A stretch of 60,000 bases of DNA from Nymphaea colorata (GCF_008831285.2 NC_045144.1:5016268-5076267), one strand, 5' to 3'. Shown: positions 22,380-33,385, counted from the first letter of the stretch. The notes: generated from the letters alone by a model not told the origin. Numbers and translations: made by a program.

Positions 22380-22565
22380 ATGCAGCAATTCATAGCTTAC
22401 AATGCAACAATTAATTTGCGGCATTTATAGCTACCATTTGTTGTGCCTTTAGTGACAGCTTTTTTTAATTTTAAGCATTTGGTAACCATACAACATCGGG
22501 CAGATTTGAAGCTTCCTATATATGTGTGCGTCCAAGTAAGTGTGTGTGTGTAAGAGAGAGAGAGA
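22380..22565 (-). repeat. WAT1 intron sequence on the 3' side of the LINE
   Basis: Reverse complement of 29,610-29,760 (GCATTTATAGCTACCATTT, GAAGCTTCCTATATATGTG). It ends in a GA/GT microsatellite and, with 26,195-26,340, marks the two sides of the LINE insertion. Confidence 0.8.
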
Positions 22566-22569
22566 CAGA

Positions 22570-25500
22570 GCCGATAAAATGGGAATTCATAGCAAAATTT
22601 GAGAACAATAAGTCCCCTAAGTACAAGAACAAACCGCAAAAACATAAATAAAAGATGAAATATAAAAGACAATCGCATAGTAAAGCGAAATAAGAGAGGT
22701 GGAGAGAGAGTTGATAGATGGAGCAGCACAGTCACCTAGCCGCAGACGAAGGACGGCGCTGTAGCCAAATAGCAAAATGGGCATCCCTCTGTACAAGACG
22801 AGCCACAGCATCTGACGATGAGAAGGTGCTCCTAAAGACCCTCTTGTTGCACTCCTTCCAAATACGCCACTAAGAGGAAATGAGCCACAACCTCCAGACT
22901 CGCCCCCAAGAAGTAGACAAGTGGGGGGAAGGAGAAAAGAGAAAAAAAAGACGAATGGAGGGTCGGTCTGGAAGGCTGGTAACAAGGAAAGACCATGCAA
23001 AGGCGAGAACACTAAAGAAGAAAGGACAAAAAGTAAAAAGGTGGACCCGAGACTCAGCCGCGGTGAGAGAAAAGGGACACTGGTTAGCTACACTGATGCC
23101 AAGACATTGTAAGTGGTCAAAAGTGTTGATATGGCCAGCAATAAGAAGCTAGACAAAGGCAATGGCATGAGAAGAAAGGGATGGGGACCAAAGGGACCGG
23201 GGTGGGAGTGATGCAATAGAAGAACTAAAGGAGGCCAGGTAGCAAGAAGAAAAAGTGAATCCCTGAGAAAATGAAAGAGGCCAAGATGGAGGTGCAAATG
23301 AAGGGAGGTCAACAAGCCGGAGGAAAAGGAGAAGGGCAGAAAGCAGGTCACTCCAAAAGTGGGAGCGAGAGTGTGGGAGATGGAACTATTCCAAACACTA
23401 GGGGAATACAGGTCAAATTTGGAACAAATGAATAGGGTGATAGGAGAATGGTTAGTTGCTAGACATCACCACCAAGAACACAGGAAGAACTCACATGCCC
23501 GACTAAGGTTGGTAACCCCAGCACCCTTAATAAGACGCGGAAGGGCAACCATATCCCAATGCGCAATGCAATCCGAAGAACGATCACCATCCCAGATAAA
23601 TTTACAAATAATTATATCAAACTTTCTCATAACAACCAAAGAAGGTCGAAAGACCGCCAAAGCATGGATGAGGACAGACAAAAAACAAGTTTAGCAAGAG
23701 TAATACGACCAGAGAGAGAAAGAAGCTTTCTTTGCCAACACTGAAGGCGATTCACAAGCTTTTGTTCCACTCCATTCCAAAAAGAGAGAGCAGGAGGCAC
23801 CAGCATAATCTGAACACCTAAGTAGTCTATGAGCAGGCAGGTCAGCTACCTTACACCCAAAGCAAGCTTTCGCAAGAAGCACCGTGGCTGCATCCACGTG
23901 AATGAGAAAAATGTGGCATTTAGAGGAATTAACAGAAAGACCCGAGATGAACTCAAAAACCAAAAGGATGAACTAAATTCTCACAATTTGTTGGCGGGAA
24001 GCAATGCCAAACAGGAGAAAGTCATCAACATACTGAAGGGTGGAGAAGGCCTATAAGTGGGGGAGTGAATGTGACGTAAAGAAGCCAACAATCGCAGCAT
24101 GATGAAATAACGCAGAAAAGCACTCGACAAATAAGTTGAAAAGCAAAGGCGATGAACTAAGTTCTCACAATTTGTTGGCGGGAAGCAATGCCAAACAGGA
24201 GAAAGTCATCAACATACTGAAGGGTAGAGAAGGCCTGTAAGTGGGGGAGTGAATGTGACGTAAAGAAGCCAACGATCGCAGCATGATGAAATAACGCAAA
24301 AAAGCACTCGACAAATAAGTTGAAAAGCAAAGGCGATAACGGATAACCCTGACGAAGGCCTCGACCGAGACAGAAGAAATCGCCACACATCCCATTGAAG
24401 GAGACATCAAGCTGGGCCCTAGTGACAAGCGAAAGGATCCACTGCTAAAACGTTTGACCAAAAGCAAGGCGGGTGAACAGGTCAGAAAGGAACTCCCAAC
24501 TAGCCGAATCAAAAGCCTTAGAGATGTCCAACTTAATGATGAAGAAAGGAATGATGAAGGAAGGAAGACGTAGACAGTATAGAGAGTGAACAACCTCATT
24601 GGCCAAGACAACCGTGTCCTACAAACGCCAACCCTTGATGAATGCAATTTGGAAGGGGTTAATGATAGTAGGCATAATAGGTGCAAGCCACAAGAAAAGA
24701 AATTTAGCAATAATCTTGTAAGGTGTGCCTAAGATGGAGATTGGGCGAAAGTGGTTGACGACCTTAGGGTTAGGACACTTAGGCATCAAGGCGCAGGTGG
24801 CTCGATTAAATTCCTTAAGAAAGATGAAGTTGGAGGCAAATTCATCATAAAATGCAAACACATCAGCGCTACAAGCCTCCCAAAAGGTGCAAAAAAATTG
24901 AACGGGGAAACCATCAAAGCCAGGCACCTTACCAGAGCCGGGGGCCCAAACAACATTCTTGATTTCTTGGTGCATGAAGGGCTGCTCAAGAGAGATAGCA
25001 TACGAGACAGAGAGGGAGGAGAGGTGAAAGTCTGGCAGTGGGGCACGAAAGCAAAGAGGCTTACAGTAGAGCCGAAAGAATGTCATCACCATGAAAAACC
25101 TTGTGCCCAATAAACATGGACTGGAACAACGTTTGACAGTGCCTTTGAGATGTGGCCAAATGAAAGAATCTAGAATTATGGTCTCCATACGAAAGCCAAT
25201 CCAATCTAGAACGCTGCTGCCAGTGGATGGACTCCCTAATCTGCTACTCTTGATCCATGCATTGAAGACAAAGGAGGCGGGAAGACTGATCCGCAGAAAG
25301 ATTGTCAGAAGAATGGAGGGACAAGATCTCCTCATCCCAACCGGTCACCTCAGAAAACTTGCCGCTCCAGAAAATATGCTTTCAGGCAAAAACCTCCCTC
25401 CTGATGGAGTGTAACTTCTAGGAGAGCCTGAAAGCAGCCCACCTACCATTGATGGTGCAAGCCCACCATTTAGGGACACAGTCACAAAGGACTCATCTCG

Positions 25501-26165
25501 GAGCCACCAAAGCTCAAAACGGAACCTGGCGCGCTAGATACTAGCCCTACCCCGAAGAAGGGAAAGGAGCAGTGGAGCATGATTAGACAAGTGTCTCGGC
25601 CCAATAACCAAGGAGAATGAAGGAAAAGTAGAGAACAACTCAGGTGAGATCAAGACCCAGTCCAACCTACGGAGAATCGGAGGATTCCTATTGTTGGACC
25701 AAGTAAACTTGACATTACTCAAGGGCACGTCAAAAAGACCGAACTCATCAATGAAGGAGCGAAAAGCAGACATAGACGGACCATAAGAGATAGGGGATGA
25801 AGAGTCGGCAGGGCTAAGCAAACAATTGAAGTCTCTTACCAAAAGCCAAGGTGAGGAAACAAGCTGACGAGCATGATGTAGCTCATCCCAAAGTTGGTCA
25901 CACAAGGCCCCAACGCAAGGGCCATAGACCACAGTAACTAAGATCGGGCCATTGGGCCAGAGACCATTGAGAATGACTGAGATAGAGTATTTACCAACAT
26001 GCACCACAACCCCCATAAGAGGCGGAGACCAGGCCAACAAGATGCCGCCAGCGGCAGTATTAGTCGGAAGAAACCCAAATGACGGTTGATGCAACAAAGT
26101 ACGAACACAGGCGTGAGAAATCACAGACAATTTACGATAAGAAAAGAAGGTCCATGCTGATGTAC
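22570..26165 (-). mobile_element. LINE (non-LTR) retrotransposon, decayed ORF2
   Basis: Minus-strand frames run in LINE order. Endonuclease (26,165-25,540) has PWLLVRDFNCLLS (the usual GDFN with Gly replaced by Arg), FTWSNNR, RRLDWVLIS and SNHAPLLL. Reverse transcriptase (25,335-24,000) has FRPISILGTPYKIIAK, QIAFIKG, SKAFDSASWEF near 24,510, GLRQGYPLSPLLFNLF and QYVDDFLLFG. The following region has FISGLSVNSSKC (23,950) and FIWDGDR and WDMVALPRLIKGAGVTNL (23,600-23,480). A zinc-knuckle-like C-terminal region follows near 22,850. Several frameshifts and stops, plus a 184-bp tandem duplication, make it non-functional. ORF1 and the promoter are absent, so it is 5'-truncated. No poly(A) was found at the 3' end. 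Confidence 0.93.
23967..24334 (-). repeat. 184-bp tandem duplication inside the LINE reverse transcriptase
   Basis: 23,967-24,150 and 24,151-24,334 are near-identical direct copies, both beginning GATGAACTAA and ending AAGCAAAGGC. The segment encodes the YVDD catalytic motif, which is therefore present twice. Confidence 0.92.
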
Positions 26166-26171
26166 CCAAGA

Positions 26172-26193
26172 AGAGAGAGAGAGAGAGAGAGAG
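26172..26193. repeat. (GA)n tract at the LINE 5' boundary
   Basis: Eleven GA units where LINE sequence meets WAT1 intron sequence. The paralogue at 29,559-29,604 has an uninterrupted CT array at this point. Confidence 0.9.
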
Positions 26194-26194
26194 G

Positions 26195-26340
26195 AGACAT
26201 TTAAATTCATTCACTAGAATTCCATCGCAATGATCTAGCCTCTAAAACCAATTTATCATCATATTCTAGTATGTACTTTTGAAAAATGTCATTCTTTCAG
26301 TTAAGGTGAATGCATCTATTATTTGTGTACATTAACTTAG
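26195..26340 (-). repeat. WAT1 intron sequence on the 5' side of the LINE
   Basis: Matches 3,320-3,410 directly and 29,410-29,550 as reverse complement (ATGTACTTTTGAAAAATGTCAT, AGTTAAGGTGAATG). Confidence 0.85.
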
Positions 26341-26879
26341 TTGATGTATGGGACTGGACCCATGCTAGTTCCATAGTATTGAAACACATCCATAGAGCTT
26401 GATCAGAGAGAGTGGTTATTACAGAAATCCAAAATCACATTAATTTAGAGTAGACCTTCCTGTCAGTGCCTGGGACAATTGGACCTAATAAGTGACATGA
26501 ACCATTCTATCATTCTTTTACTAAAATGTAGACAAGAGAGTTTTTTCATGTGGCTGAAATGACATGCAAACTCAATGCAATATGCTGACCATTAATGGTT
26601 AAGGTTGTATACTCATTTCGGCGATGTATAAAGCAGCCCTGAACCCCAAGGGTAGGAGAAAAGCGGAACGGACTTTGACCTTTTTCAAGGTATCTCCTTC
26701 TCTCATTTCGGCCATATGTTTGCTTGATTTAATGTCACTATAAGTCTCAGTGCAAGTTTGATGGCTAGCATCAGTTATCCATGGTAACAAAATCCCATCC
26801 ATAAGCAATTTGTTTTAAATTAATAGAGCATCTATTCGTGGTTTGATTCAATGTCGTGAATTGGCTATGGAACCAAATG
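26341..26879. other. No feature recognised
   Basis: Spacer. A 69-codon minus-strand frame at 26,808-26,599 has no convincing motif. Confidence 0.5.
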
Positions 26880-27330
26880 GGTACATCAGCCAATTTTGTG
26901 ATATGTTTATTATGATGATCTTATACAATTTGATATATGGATTCAGCTAATTGTGAAAAATGTCTCAGACTTATGGAATCAAACAGCTAAGAATAGCTAA
27001 TATTAAATTTTTTTCTGCATCCGATTTTTTCAAAACAGTATCATTGATCAAATATCTGATTATAAATCAATGTCTCCACCTTGAATATTACTTCAAAGTT
27101 CGAACAGTAAAACAGGAACTACCCACTTCAAGTTCATCAATCGTGATTTTATTATCATCATTGAAATTGATTTCTTCATCGATGCCTTGTTCTCTGACCA
27201 GCTGAATCAGGGGATTAGTATTTTCCTTTTGAAGCATTAAAAAAAAATCATAATAATAAGAACAAAGGGCTGAAATAAAAAACAAGTATGAATCGAAAGG
27301 ATTTTTTACCAAACATTGACTGCACGCACA
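26880..27330 (-). repeat. Dispersed repeat with exon-like segment (partner 15,620-16,030)
   Basis: The minus strand reads KENTNPLIQLVREQGIDEEI, then NFNDDNKITIDELEVGSS. This copy keeps a longer frame than its partner, which lacks the DDNKIT part. The parent gene is not recognised. Confidence 0.65.
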
Positions 27331-27408
27331 AACAAGAAAAGAAGTTACGGAGATCCTAAAAAAAAAAGGTCAAAATAAGCCCTTTTGCAAAACAGGTACC
27401 ATAGTAAG

Positions 27409-27545
27409 TTCCTCAATTCTTTGCGAAGAGAGCTAATTTCCTTTTAGGGTGTGTGAATGAGACGATGCAACCGGATATTTTTAGAAATTTTTCGAAGATT
27501 GTTGTGATATATTTGTCAATTCACTTCTTTATATATTGATTTGAA
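27409..27545. repeat. Direct repeat bordering the purine-rich block, left
   Basis: Same as 28,732-28,868 (GTTCCTCAA, GGTGTGTGAATGAGACGATG, CAACCGGATATTTTTAG). The uninterrupted version is at 1-160. Confidence 0.85.
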
Positions 27546-27689
27546 AAATAAAAAATGACATGTTCAGTGCAAATTATTATGTACATCAAGCATATTTAGG
27601 TGTTTATTGGGTTGGATATGTCCCAACTTCAAAAATAATAAAAATAATAAAACATCCCTCTAACGCCTCACCATTATAAAATGCATCAC

Positions 27690-28630
27690 AAATCATCAAG
27701 CCATCAAGGTAGAGAGAATGAAATGGACAATGTGAGAGAGAGAGAGAAAGTAAGAAACAAAGAAAAAATAGAGAGGGACAAAAATAAATAATTAAAATAA
27801 AGATAACCGAGATTAATCAAATAAAAAGGGAAAGAGAGGTAGTAACAATAAAGAGAGATTATAAAAGGGAGAGATTAAAAAAATAAAGAGAGATTATAAA
27901 AGAGAGGGAGATATTAACAACAGAGATATTAATAAAATAAAATGAGAGAGAAATTAACAAAAGAGAGATTTCAAGAGAATGGCTAATGAAAGAAAAAGAG
28001 AAAGAGGGAAGTAAAAAGAGAAAGAGAAGTTAAAATGAGAGAAGCAGAGGTTAAAATAAAAGAAGAATTTGAAAATGAGTGGGAGAGTAATGTTCGCGAG
28101 AGAGAGAGAGAGAGAAATGAAGAGAGGAATAAAGAGAGGAGAGATCAAGAAGATAAATGAAATTATGAGAAGCGTGATTTAAAAGAGAGAGTCAGAGAAT
28201 GAAGTACATTTTAAAATATAGAAAAACAATTTAAAAAGAGCGAAAAAGAGATAGGTGAAAATAAAGACAGAAACATAGAAAGAGGGACAGGAAAAAGAGA
28301 AAAATAGAGAAATAAATACAAAAAGAAGCAAAGGGAACTTGCATTGGTCATGCTTTTAGAGCTTTAAGAAAGATGCTTACCTCCGAAAAGGTTCCTAGAC
28401 CTTCATTAGCTTGGTATAAAGTAAAGAGGGAGAAGTTCAAATATAAGATAGAAACGTTAAAAATGAGAGAAAAATGAGTTGAAACAAAAAACAAGTTAAA
28501 AAAATGAAAAGACAAGTTAAAAAGATAAAAAGATAGGTTAAAAAGGACGGGAAAAAAATTAATAAAAAAATAAATACGTGGAGAATACTTGCTTTGAATA
28601 GAAGAGATAAGAGAAATCTAAAAGAAAAGA
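27690..28630. repeat. About 0.9 kb of purine-rich low-complexity DNA
   Basis: The plus strand is overwhelmingly A and G in units such as AAAGAGAGA, AATAAAGAGAGATT and GAGAAAGAG, with little C or T. The minus-strand frames over it (runs of Phe, Ser and Leu) are compositional artefacts. It sits between two 137-bp direct repeats. Confidence 0.9.
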
Positions 28631-28731
28631 GATTTACATACCTTGAAAAGAATAGATTAAAAGAGAGGTGATACCTTGGCCGTCCAGGTAAAAGGGGAAT
28701 CTTTGACGGTGGCTTCAATGGATTAGAGATG

Positions 28732-28868
28732 AGTTCCTCAAGTCCTCATCATGCTCTTCCAAGGTCTCCTTATAGGGTGTGTGAATGAGACGATGCAACC
28801 GGATATTTTTAGAAATTTTTCAAAGATTGTTGTGATATATTTGTCAATTCACTTCTTTTAATATTGAT
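28732..28868. repeat. Direct repeat bordering the purine-rich block, right
   Basis: Second copy of 27,409-27,545. Beyond it the sequence continues with AAGAGTGGTAAAGCC as in the repeat at the window start, down to about 28,980. Confidence 0.85.
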
Positions 28869-28980
28869 TAGCTAAGAGTGGTAAAGCCATGTGTGTAGAT
28901 TTGGAGATTAATCACGAACGAGTAGGCGTTAAAAGCTTTCTAATTGACGTACATGTTGCGATCAAATTATGTATATATAT

Positions 28981-29199
28981 AAACTTTATTCTTAAGTGTG
29001 CCTAGAACCTAACGAAGTCCGGATCACAAGTTAGTCTAAGTCTGCCTGGTTATATTGTGAATATGGTCAAGAATATGCTTTGCTTTTAGTTAGTTCAAAT
29101 TGATTTGTTTTTGTCGGACTTAATCTGTATTAAATAAATACAAAAAGGTAAAATGGCTCAAATGGCAAGTTTGCCGTTCTCAATTTGGCCGCCCCATTC
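28981..29199. other. No feature recognised
   Basis: Spacer between the dispersed repeat and the inverted WAT1 intron copy. Confidence 0.5.
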
Positions 29200-29551
29200 C
29201 ATTGAACACCTTAATTTCCCACATGAGAATTCAGAACAATCATTATCAGTTGTTTAATTATACATATAATTGGATGAATTAATATGATCTGCTGACTGAA
29301 AAGATTTTTTTTTTCAAATTAAGTCGAAGTTGTATAGTATAATTTCATTCCATATAGCACCATAGATCGAATGTATGTACAAGAAAGGTAAAGGTATGAT
29401 GGGTATATATATACACAAATAATAGATACATTCTCACCTTAACTGAAAAAATGACATTTTTCAAAAGTACATACTACATTATGATGATAAATTGGTTTTA
29501 GAGGCCAGATCATTGCAATGGAATTCTAGTGAATGCATTTAGATTAGTATA

Positions 29552-29560
<9 letters not shown>
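29200..29560 (+). repeat. Plus-strand copy of WAT1 exon 2 end and intron 2
   Basis: Reverse complement of 3,690-3,330 (CACCTTAATTT, TATAATTGGATGAATTAATATGATCTG, GATCGAATGTATGTACAAG). It is the empty-site counterpart of the LINE-interrupted intron at 22.4-26.3 kb. Confidence 0.8.

Positions 29561-29622
<62 letters not shown>
29559..29622. repeat. (CT)n(AC)n microsatellite
   Basis: About 23 CT units and then AC units, in the WAT1 intron copy. Confidence 0.95.
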
Positions 29623-29624
<2 letters not shown>

Positions 29625-29822
29625 GTGCTTGGATGCACACATATATAGGAAGCTTCAAATCTGCTCAATGTTGTATAAATGGTAGCTATAAATACTGCAA
29701 ACTATTTGTTGCATTATAAGCCATGAATTCTGCATTCCATCTAATAGCCTGCTGGAAATTTCATCTTTCTCCATTAATCGATCCGAACCCAATCGCAAAT
29801 AAGTCCACTTTCCTAGCTCAGC

Positions 29823-30022
29823 CAACACTTTGTGCTGTGCCATATGGTTCATCATCCAGGTAATGGATTACTATTCCCTTAAGCATATCCATCAAAGCAA
29901 TTATGTTCCATTTTTTTCTTCTAACAAGAAAAGAATTAATTAAACTAATTGTTTGATTAAATTGATCTCTAATGAAAAGTGAAGATGAGCGAGAGGTACC
30001 CGCACCCATACACAAGCACTGC
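29823..30022 (+). pseudogene. Left arm of WAT1 inverted repeat: exon 3 end, intron, exon 4 start
   Basis: The plus strand reads ANTLCCAIWFIIQ with a CCAG|GTAATG donor. A roughly 110-bp intron follows, then exon 4 reading KMSERYPHPYTSTAL. The arm pairs with 30,111-30,312. Most of exon 3 is missing upstream, where sequence jumps to intron 2. Confidence 0.85.
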
Positions 30023-30110
30023 ATTGGCTGCAATTGCAGATGCAGATGCATCTCTCTCAGTATTGGCTGCAATGCATGTGCACTGGACGGCTGCAATCAG
30101 ATTGAGTGAC

Positions 30111-30430
30111 GCAGTGCTTGTGTACGGGTGCGGGTACCTCTGGCTCATCTTCGCCTCTCATTAGAGATCAATTTAATAAAAAAATTAAGTTAATTAATTA
30201 TATTCTTGTTAGAAGAATCAATGGAACATAATTGATTTGGTGGATATGCTTAAGGGAGTAGGAATCCATTACCTAGACCATGAACCATATGGCACAGCAC
30301 AAAGTGTTGGCTGTAGCCAAGAGCGAGCCCAGCGGTAGGTTGCCCAGCTCCGACAACCCTGCATGCTGGCCCACCAGGTGGGTGTGAATGGACCAGAGCT
30401 GGAGTCTAAGGCAATTTATGTGGGCAATCC
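30111..30430 (-). pseudogene. Right arm of WAT1 inverted repeat: exon 3 end, intron, exon 4 start
   Basis: The minus strand reads RLQLWSIHTHLVGQHAGLSE and LLATANTLCCAIWFMV from 30,420 to about 30,285, with a TAG at the last codon. The intron follows, then exon 4 with KMSQRYPHPYTSTASLNLIA. Exon 4 runs into the loop (30,110-30,023), which holds VQCTCIAANTERDASA. The donor-side bases are CTAG|GTAATG. Confidence 0.85.
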
Positions 30431-30499
30431 AATGGTCTCAGTGACAAATCTGAATATATTTAAGCAAATTCATTATATTTACCGTCACCAATGCTTGGA

Positions 30500-31030
30500 A
30501 TCTTGCTTTTTTTAAGAAGGCTACATAAATTTTATTTTTTTAATAAAAAATTACAAACTATTTTATTTTCTTTATGCAAATATATATCCTGATAAAATCA
30601 GGATGTTTTAAAGAAAAATAAAAATTCCTTGGCACCTAGAAGTGAGATAGAGAGAGAGGGTACTAGAGTACAAAAATATTGTAATTTCATTCCCATTATT
30701 GTTATTATTCCTGAGAATAGAGTCTTATTGTTTGGCCAGTACTAGCTTGCTAGGACTTGAAGAAATGGCGCTCTGGTGTTTTACCTTATGCAGGCAGGCA
30801 TCAAAATTCTTGCCCACCACGGTGAAAAGCAATGAATGGATAAATGGGTTGAGCAAGTGTGTTTGTGTTTTGGGTAGGTGAGAAATTTAACACGGGCAGA
30901 TCCAAGGGGGGGCCCCTCCTGGGCCTTGGCCCCACTTCAATTTTTTTTTTAAATTTACCTGCTAATTTTATAAAAATTTACTTATCGTATACAAAAATTT
31001 TGAAAAATGATATTTTAGCCCATGTCAAAA
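30500..31030. repeat. Segmental duplication (partner 37,612-38,100)
   Basis: Co-linear with 37.6-38.1 kb (TATCCTGATAAAATCA, CTAGGACTTGAAGAAAT, CACGGTGAAAAGCAA-like), ending in a MITE in both copies. No coding content is recognised. Confidence 0.8.
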
Positions 31031-31083
31031 TTTAAAAAAATTAATTTGGCTCTCTTCATTAAAATTTTCTGGCTCCACCCCTT
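30894..31083. mobile_element. GGGGCGGAGCCA-type MITE, copy 5
   Basis: Starts GGGCAGATCCAAGGGGGGGC (a diverged left end) and finishes TTTTCTGGCTCCACCCCTTAC. The core matches (GAAAAATGATATTTTAGCCC). Confidence 0.7.
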
Positions 31084-31198
31084 ACTACAACCATAATGTT
31101 ATGAGAGTTTGAATTTTATGAAAGATTTCTTCGATCAGTATCTTGCTGCATGGATGGTGACATTTGAATATGTAACTTACATTATCATTCTCTACAGG

Positions 31199-31314
31199 GC
31201 AACACTGAATCAAATTTTCTACAAAATCTCAATGAAAATGACTTCAGCGACGTTCGTTTGTGCAATGGCCAACCTGCTACCTGCCTTCACCTTCATGCTC
31301 GCAGCCATGTTTCG
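31199..31314 (+). pseudogene. WAT1-related exon 2b with intact splice sites
   Basis: After a TCTCTACAG acceptor the plus strand reads ATLNQIFYKISMKMTSATF and VCAMANLLPAFTFML, then AAMFR, with GT at 31,315. Length (116 bp) and content are typical of this family exon. Exon 1 of the same orientation is downstream at 33.9 kb, so the exon is out of gene order. Confidence 0.87.
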
Positions 31315-32687
31315 GTGGCTTTTCACTTAATTCCTTATCTTTACCATCTTGTTCTTCTTTTTTTCTTTCATTCATGCCAATAAGGTTCTCTCTTGAATTC
31401 AATTAATTATTGGATAACTTCAAATCATCCTGGTTCATGGTTTCTTTTAAGTGTACGGATATATATATTTTTTTTGGCTGATTCGCAACCTGTTCAGCTG
31501 AGCCACTTGAATGGCCGGTTCATTAGTCCACCCTCCATAAAATTTAGAATCAATAAAAGAGCGTAGATTGAATGCACGGTCTTGACAAAGCATAAAAATA
31601 GATTATGTTCTTCTGTTCAGCATATATGATGGCCCTCTAATTATGGGGGAGTCGTTGGCCCTCATTTGATGGTTGTGACTGTAAATTGGCGACCCATTGC
31701 AGACTGGCTCTTTAATATTTTAATGAAAAAGTGACAAAAAGTGTCCCCCCCTTCCCCTCTTCATTTTCCTTGCCTCAGAGGTTTTGTTCTACGTCAGAAC
31801 CTAGGTGTGTACGTTACACCCTTCAATTTGAGTGTCATGATTCCACCTTTAACGGTTTAAGAGAATAGTGCCCACAGGAATCGAAATGCAACATACATTA
31901 TATATGTCCGTCTGTCCGACCAGCTGTGCTATGATGCCCTTTGAGGCAGCTTGTAATGTTTAATTTCTTCAGATGGATATTAATGAAAAATGAGGCTGCC
32001 TTGAAAATGATTCTGATCTCTAGCAGCGTTGTGAAAAGTGGCTTGAATCGATCGATTCGTATCAAATTAATGGCAGTCCAAACTGATTCAATTCAGTACG
32101 TTGGCCAATACAGAGATGCCATGTATGTGTAGTATTATTTATCTTTTATTTTGTTGTCATTGATCCTACATGGTTGTAACTCTAAATAACAGGACCAATT
32201 TATTTAACTATGCCCTAAAAATTCTAAATAAGTTGAGGAAAGTCAATCAAGTTCCAATTAGTTGTGCTTCCATTCTCTCTTCATTTTAAAGTTCTTTATA
32301 TGTTTTTATAAAATGATTCCTGCTTTACAAGAGTTGTTGTTACCACTGTTCTTCCATATGTTTTTGTTTGCCTTTGTCAACCACTCCCCATCAGCTATTA
32401 GCTCTTCTGTTTAAAACTTTCAAAAAAAGATAAAATGACAATTTCGCTTTTTGAAAAACAAAAAACAGTTTTACAAGAGGAAAGTTAGATTAGGAATCCT
32501 CTACTTCAAACTCAATTTCGCACTTAAAAAAACATGTTTGTTATTGAAAATATGTAGTTACTGTGCCTTTATATACCATATTTGATGGGAATGATACCAC
32601 TTGTCGATTCTAAGTAGATCAAATGGTGGAGATTATGTTGAAAATATGGAAATAAAGTATTTTTTTCAAAATACTCAAATACTTCTC

Positions 32688-33028
32688 AAAAGAAGCAAGT
32701 GTTCTTTAATTATTGAAAAACAGACGTACATATCTGATACATATATGCATATAATTGGAAGCAGTCTCATATTTTAACCATTGCTTCAATAATTTCTACA
32801 GATAAATTCATTGTAGTCCAAATGGGTTTTTGAAAAAGTCACACTGTCCTTGAGGAGTTTAATGCGATGGATAGAGCAGGGCTATGTAGGCATTTCGAGC
32901 TCCTATAGGATCAACTCCATGTGCTGCAAAAAGAGGGACACTAATGCACAAGTTGAAACACAACGAGAGCATCATCCGAGATAGTAGTGAAAGCAATTGC
33001 ATGATTTCCTACAAAGATCAGAGAAGGG
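32688..33028. mobile_element. tRNA-like SINE candidate, copy 3
   Basis: Has GAGGAGTTTAATGCGATGG and ATAGAGCAGGGC (box-A-like) and ATTTCGAGCTCC (box-B-like). The spacer between boxes is shorter than in the other copies. It runs into a MITE at 33,030. Confidence 0.5.
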
Positions 33029-33029
33029 T

Positions 33030-33216
33030 GGATCTAGGGACAGAGCCAAGGGGGTAGCCCCACCTCAAATTTTTTTTAAAAAAAATTACATGTAAATTTT
33101 AGAAAATTTCGCTTGTCCTACATTAAAATTTTGAAAAATGATATTTCAGCCCCTATCAAAATTTAGAAACTTTAATTCTGTCCTCCTTATGAAAATTTTC
33201 AGGCTCCTCCCTTGGG
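33030..33216. mobile_element. GGGGCGGAGCCA-type MITE, copy 6
   Basis: Left end GGGACAGAGCCAAGGGGG, right end TTTTCAGGCTCCTCCCTTGG, with the family core between. More diverged termini than copy 2. Confidence 0.7.
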
Positions 33217-33385
33217 TGGAACGGTTCTCAAGCCTGGCGATAGGATGAAATACTTTTCCTACTAACCCTCAAAAAATCATACTCTTTACTAGTTAATAAT
33301 GAGCGTGGTTTTTATGATTACAACAATGTAAATGCTATGATTTTGTACTTTTACGTATCTACGTACTACAAGTTGCATATAAGGA

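Larger units (their letters stand above)
31100..33216. repeat. Segmental duplication, copy 2 (partner 12,105-14,340)
   Basis: Same order of parts as copy 1: ATTTCTTCGATCAGTA, WAT1 exon 2b, GGCTTGAATCGATCGATTCG, SINE-like element, MITE. The stretch before exon 2b also recurs alone at 35,450-35,520. Confidence 0.85.

Noticed and set aside
24751-25414. Plus-strand frames of about 110-120 codons opposite the LINE
   Set aside because: They are antisense shadows of the reverse transcriptase and endonuclease region, where the minus strand carries all the domain motifs.
26599-26808. Minus-strand frame with WITDASHQ that recalls the copia protease start
   Set aside because: The Asp-Ser/Thr-Gly-Ala active-site motif is absent and no other copia domain is adjacent.
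27954-28718. Two minus-strand frames rich in Phe, Ser and Leu resembling membrane proteins
   Set aside because: They are read from the pyrimidine complement of the purine-rich block. The hydrophobicity comes from base composition.
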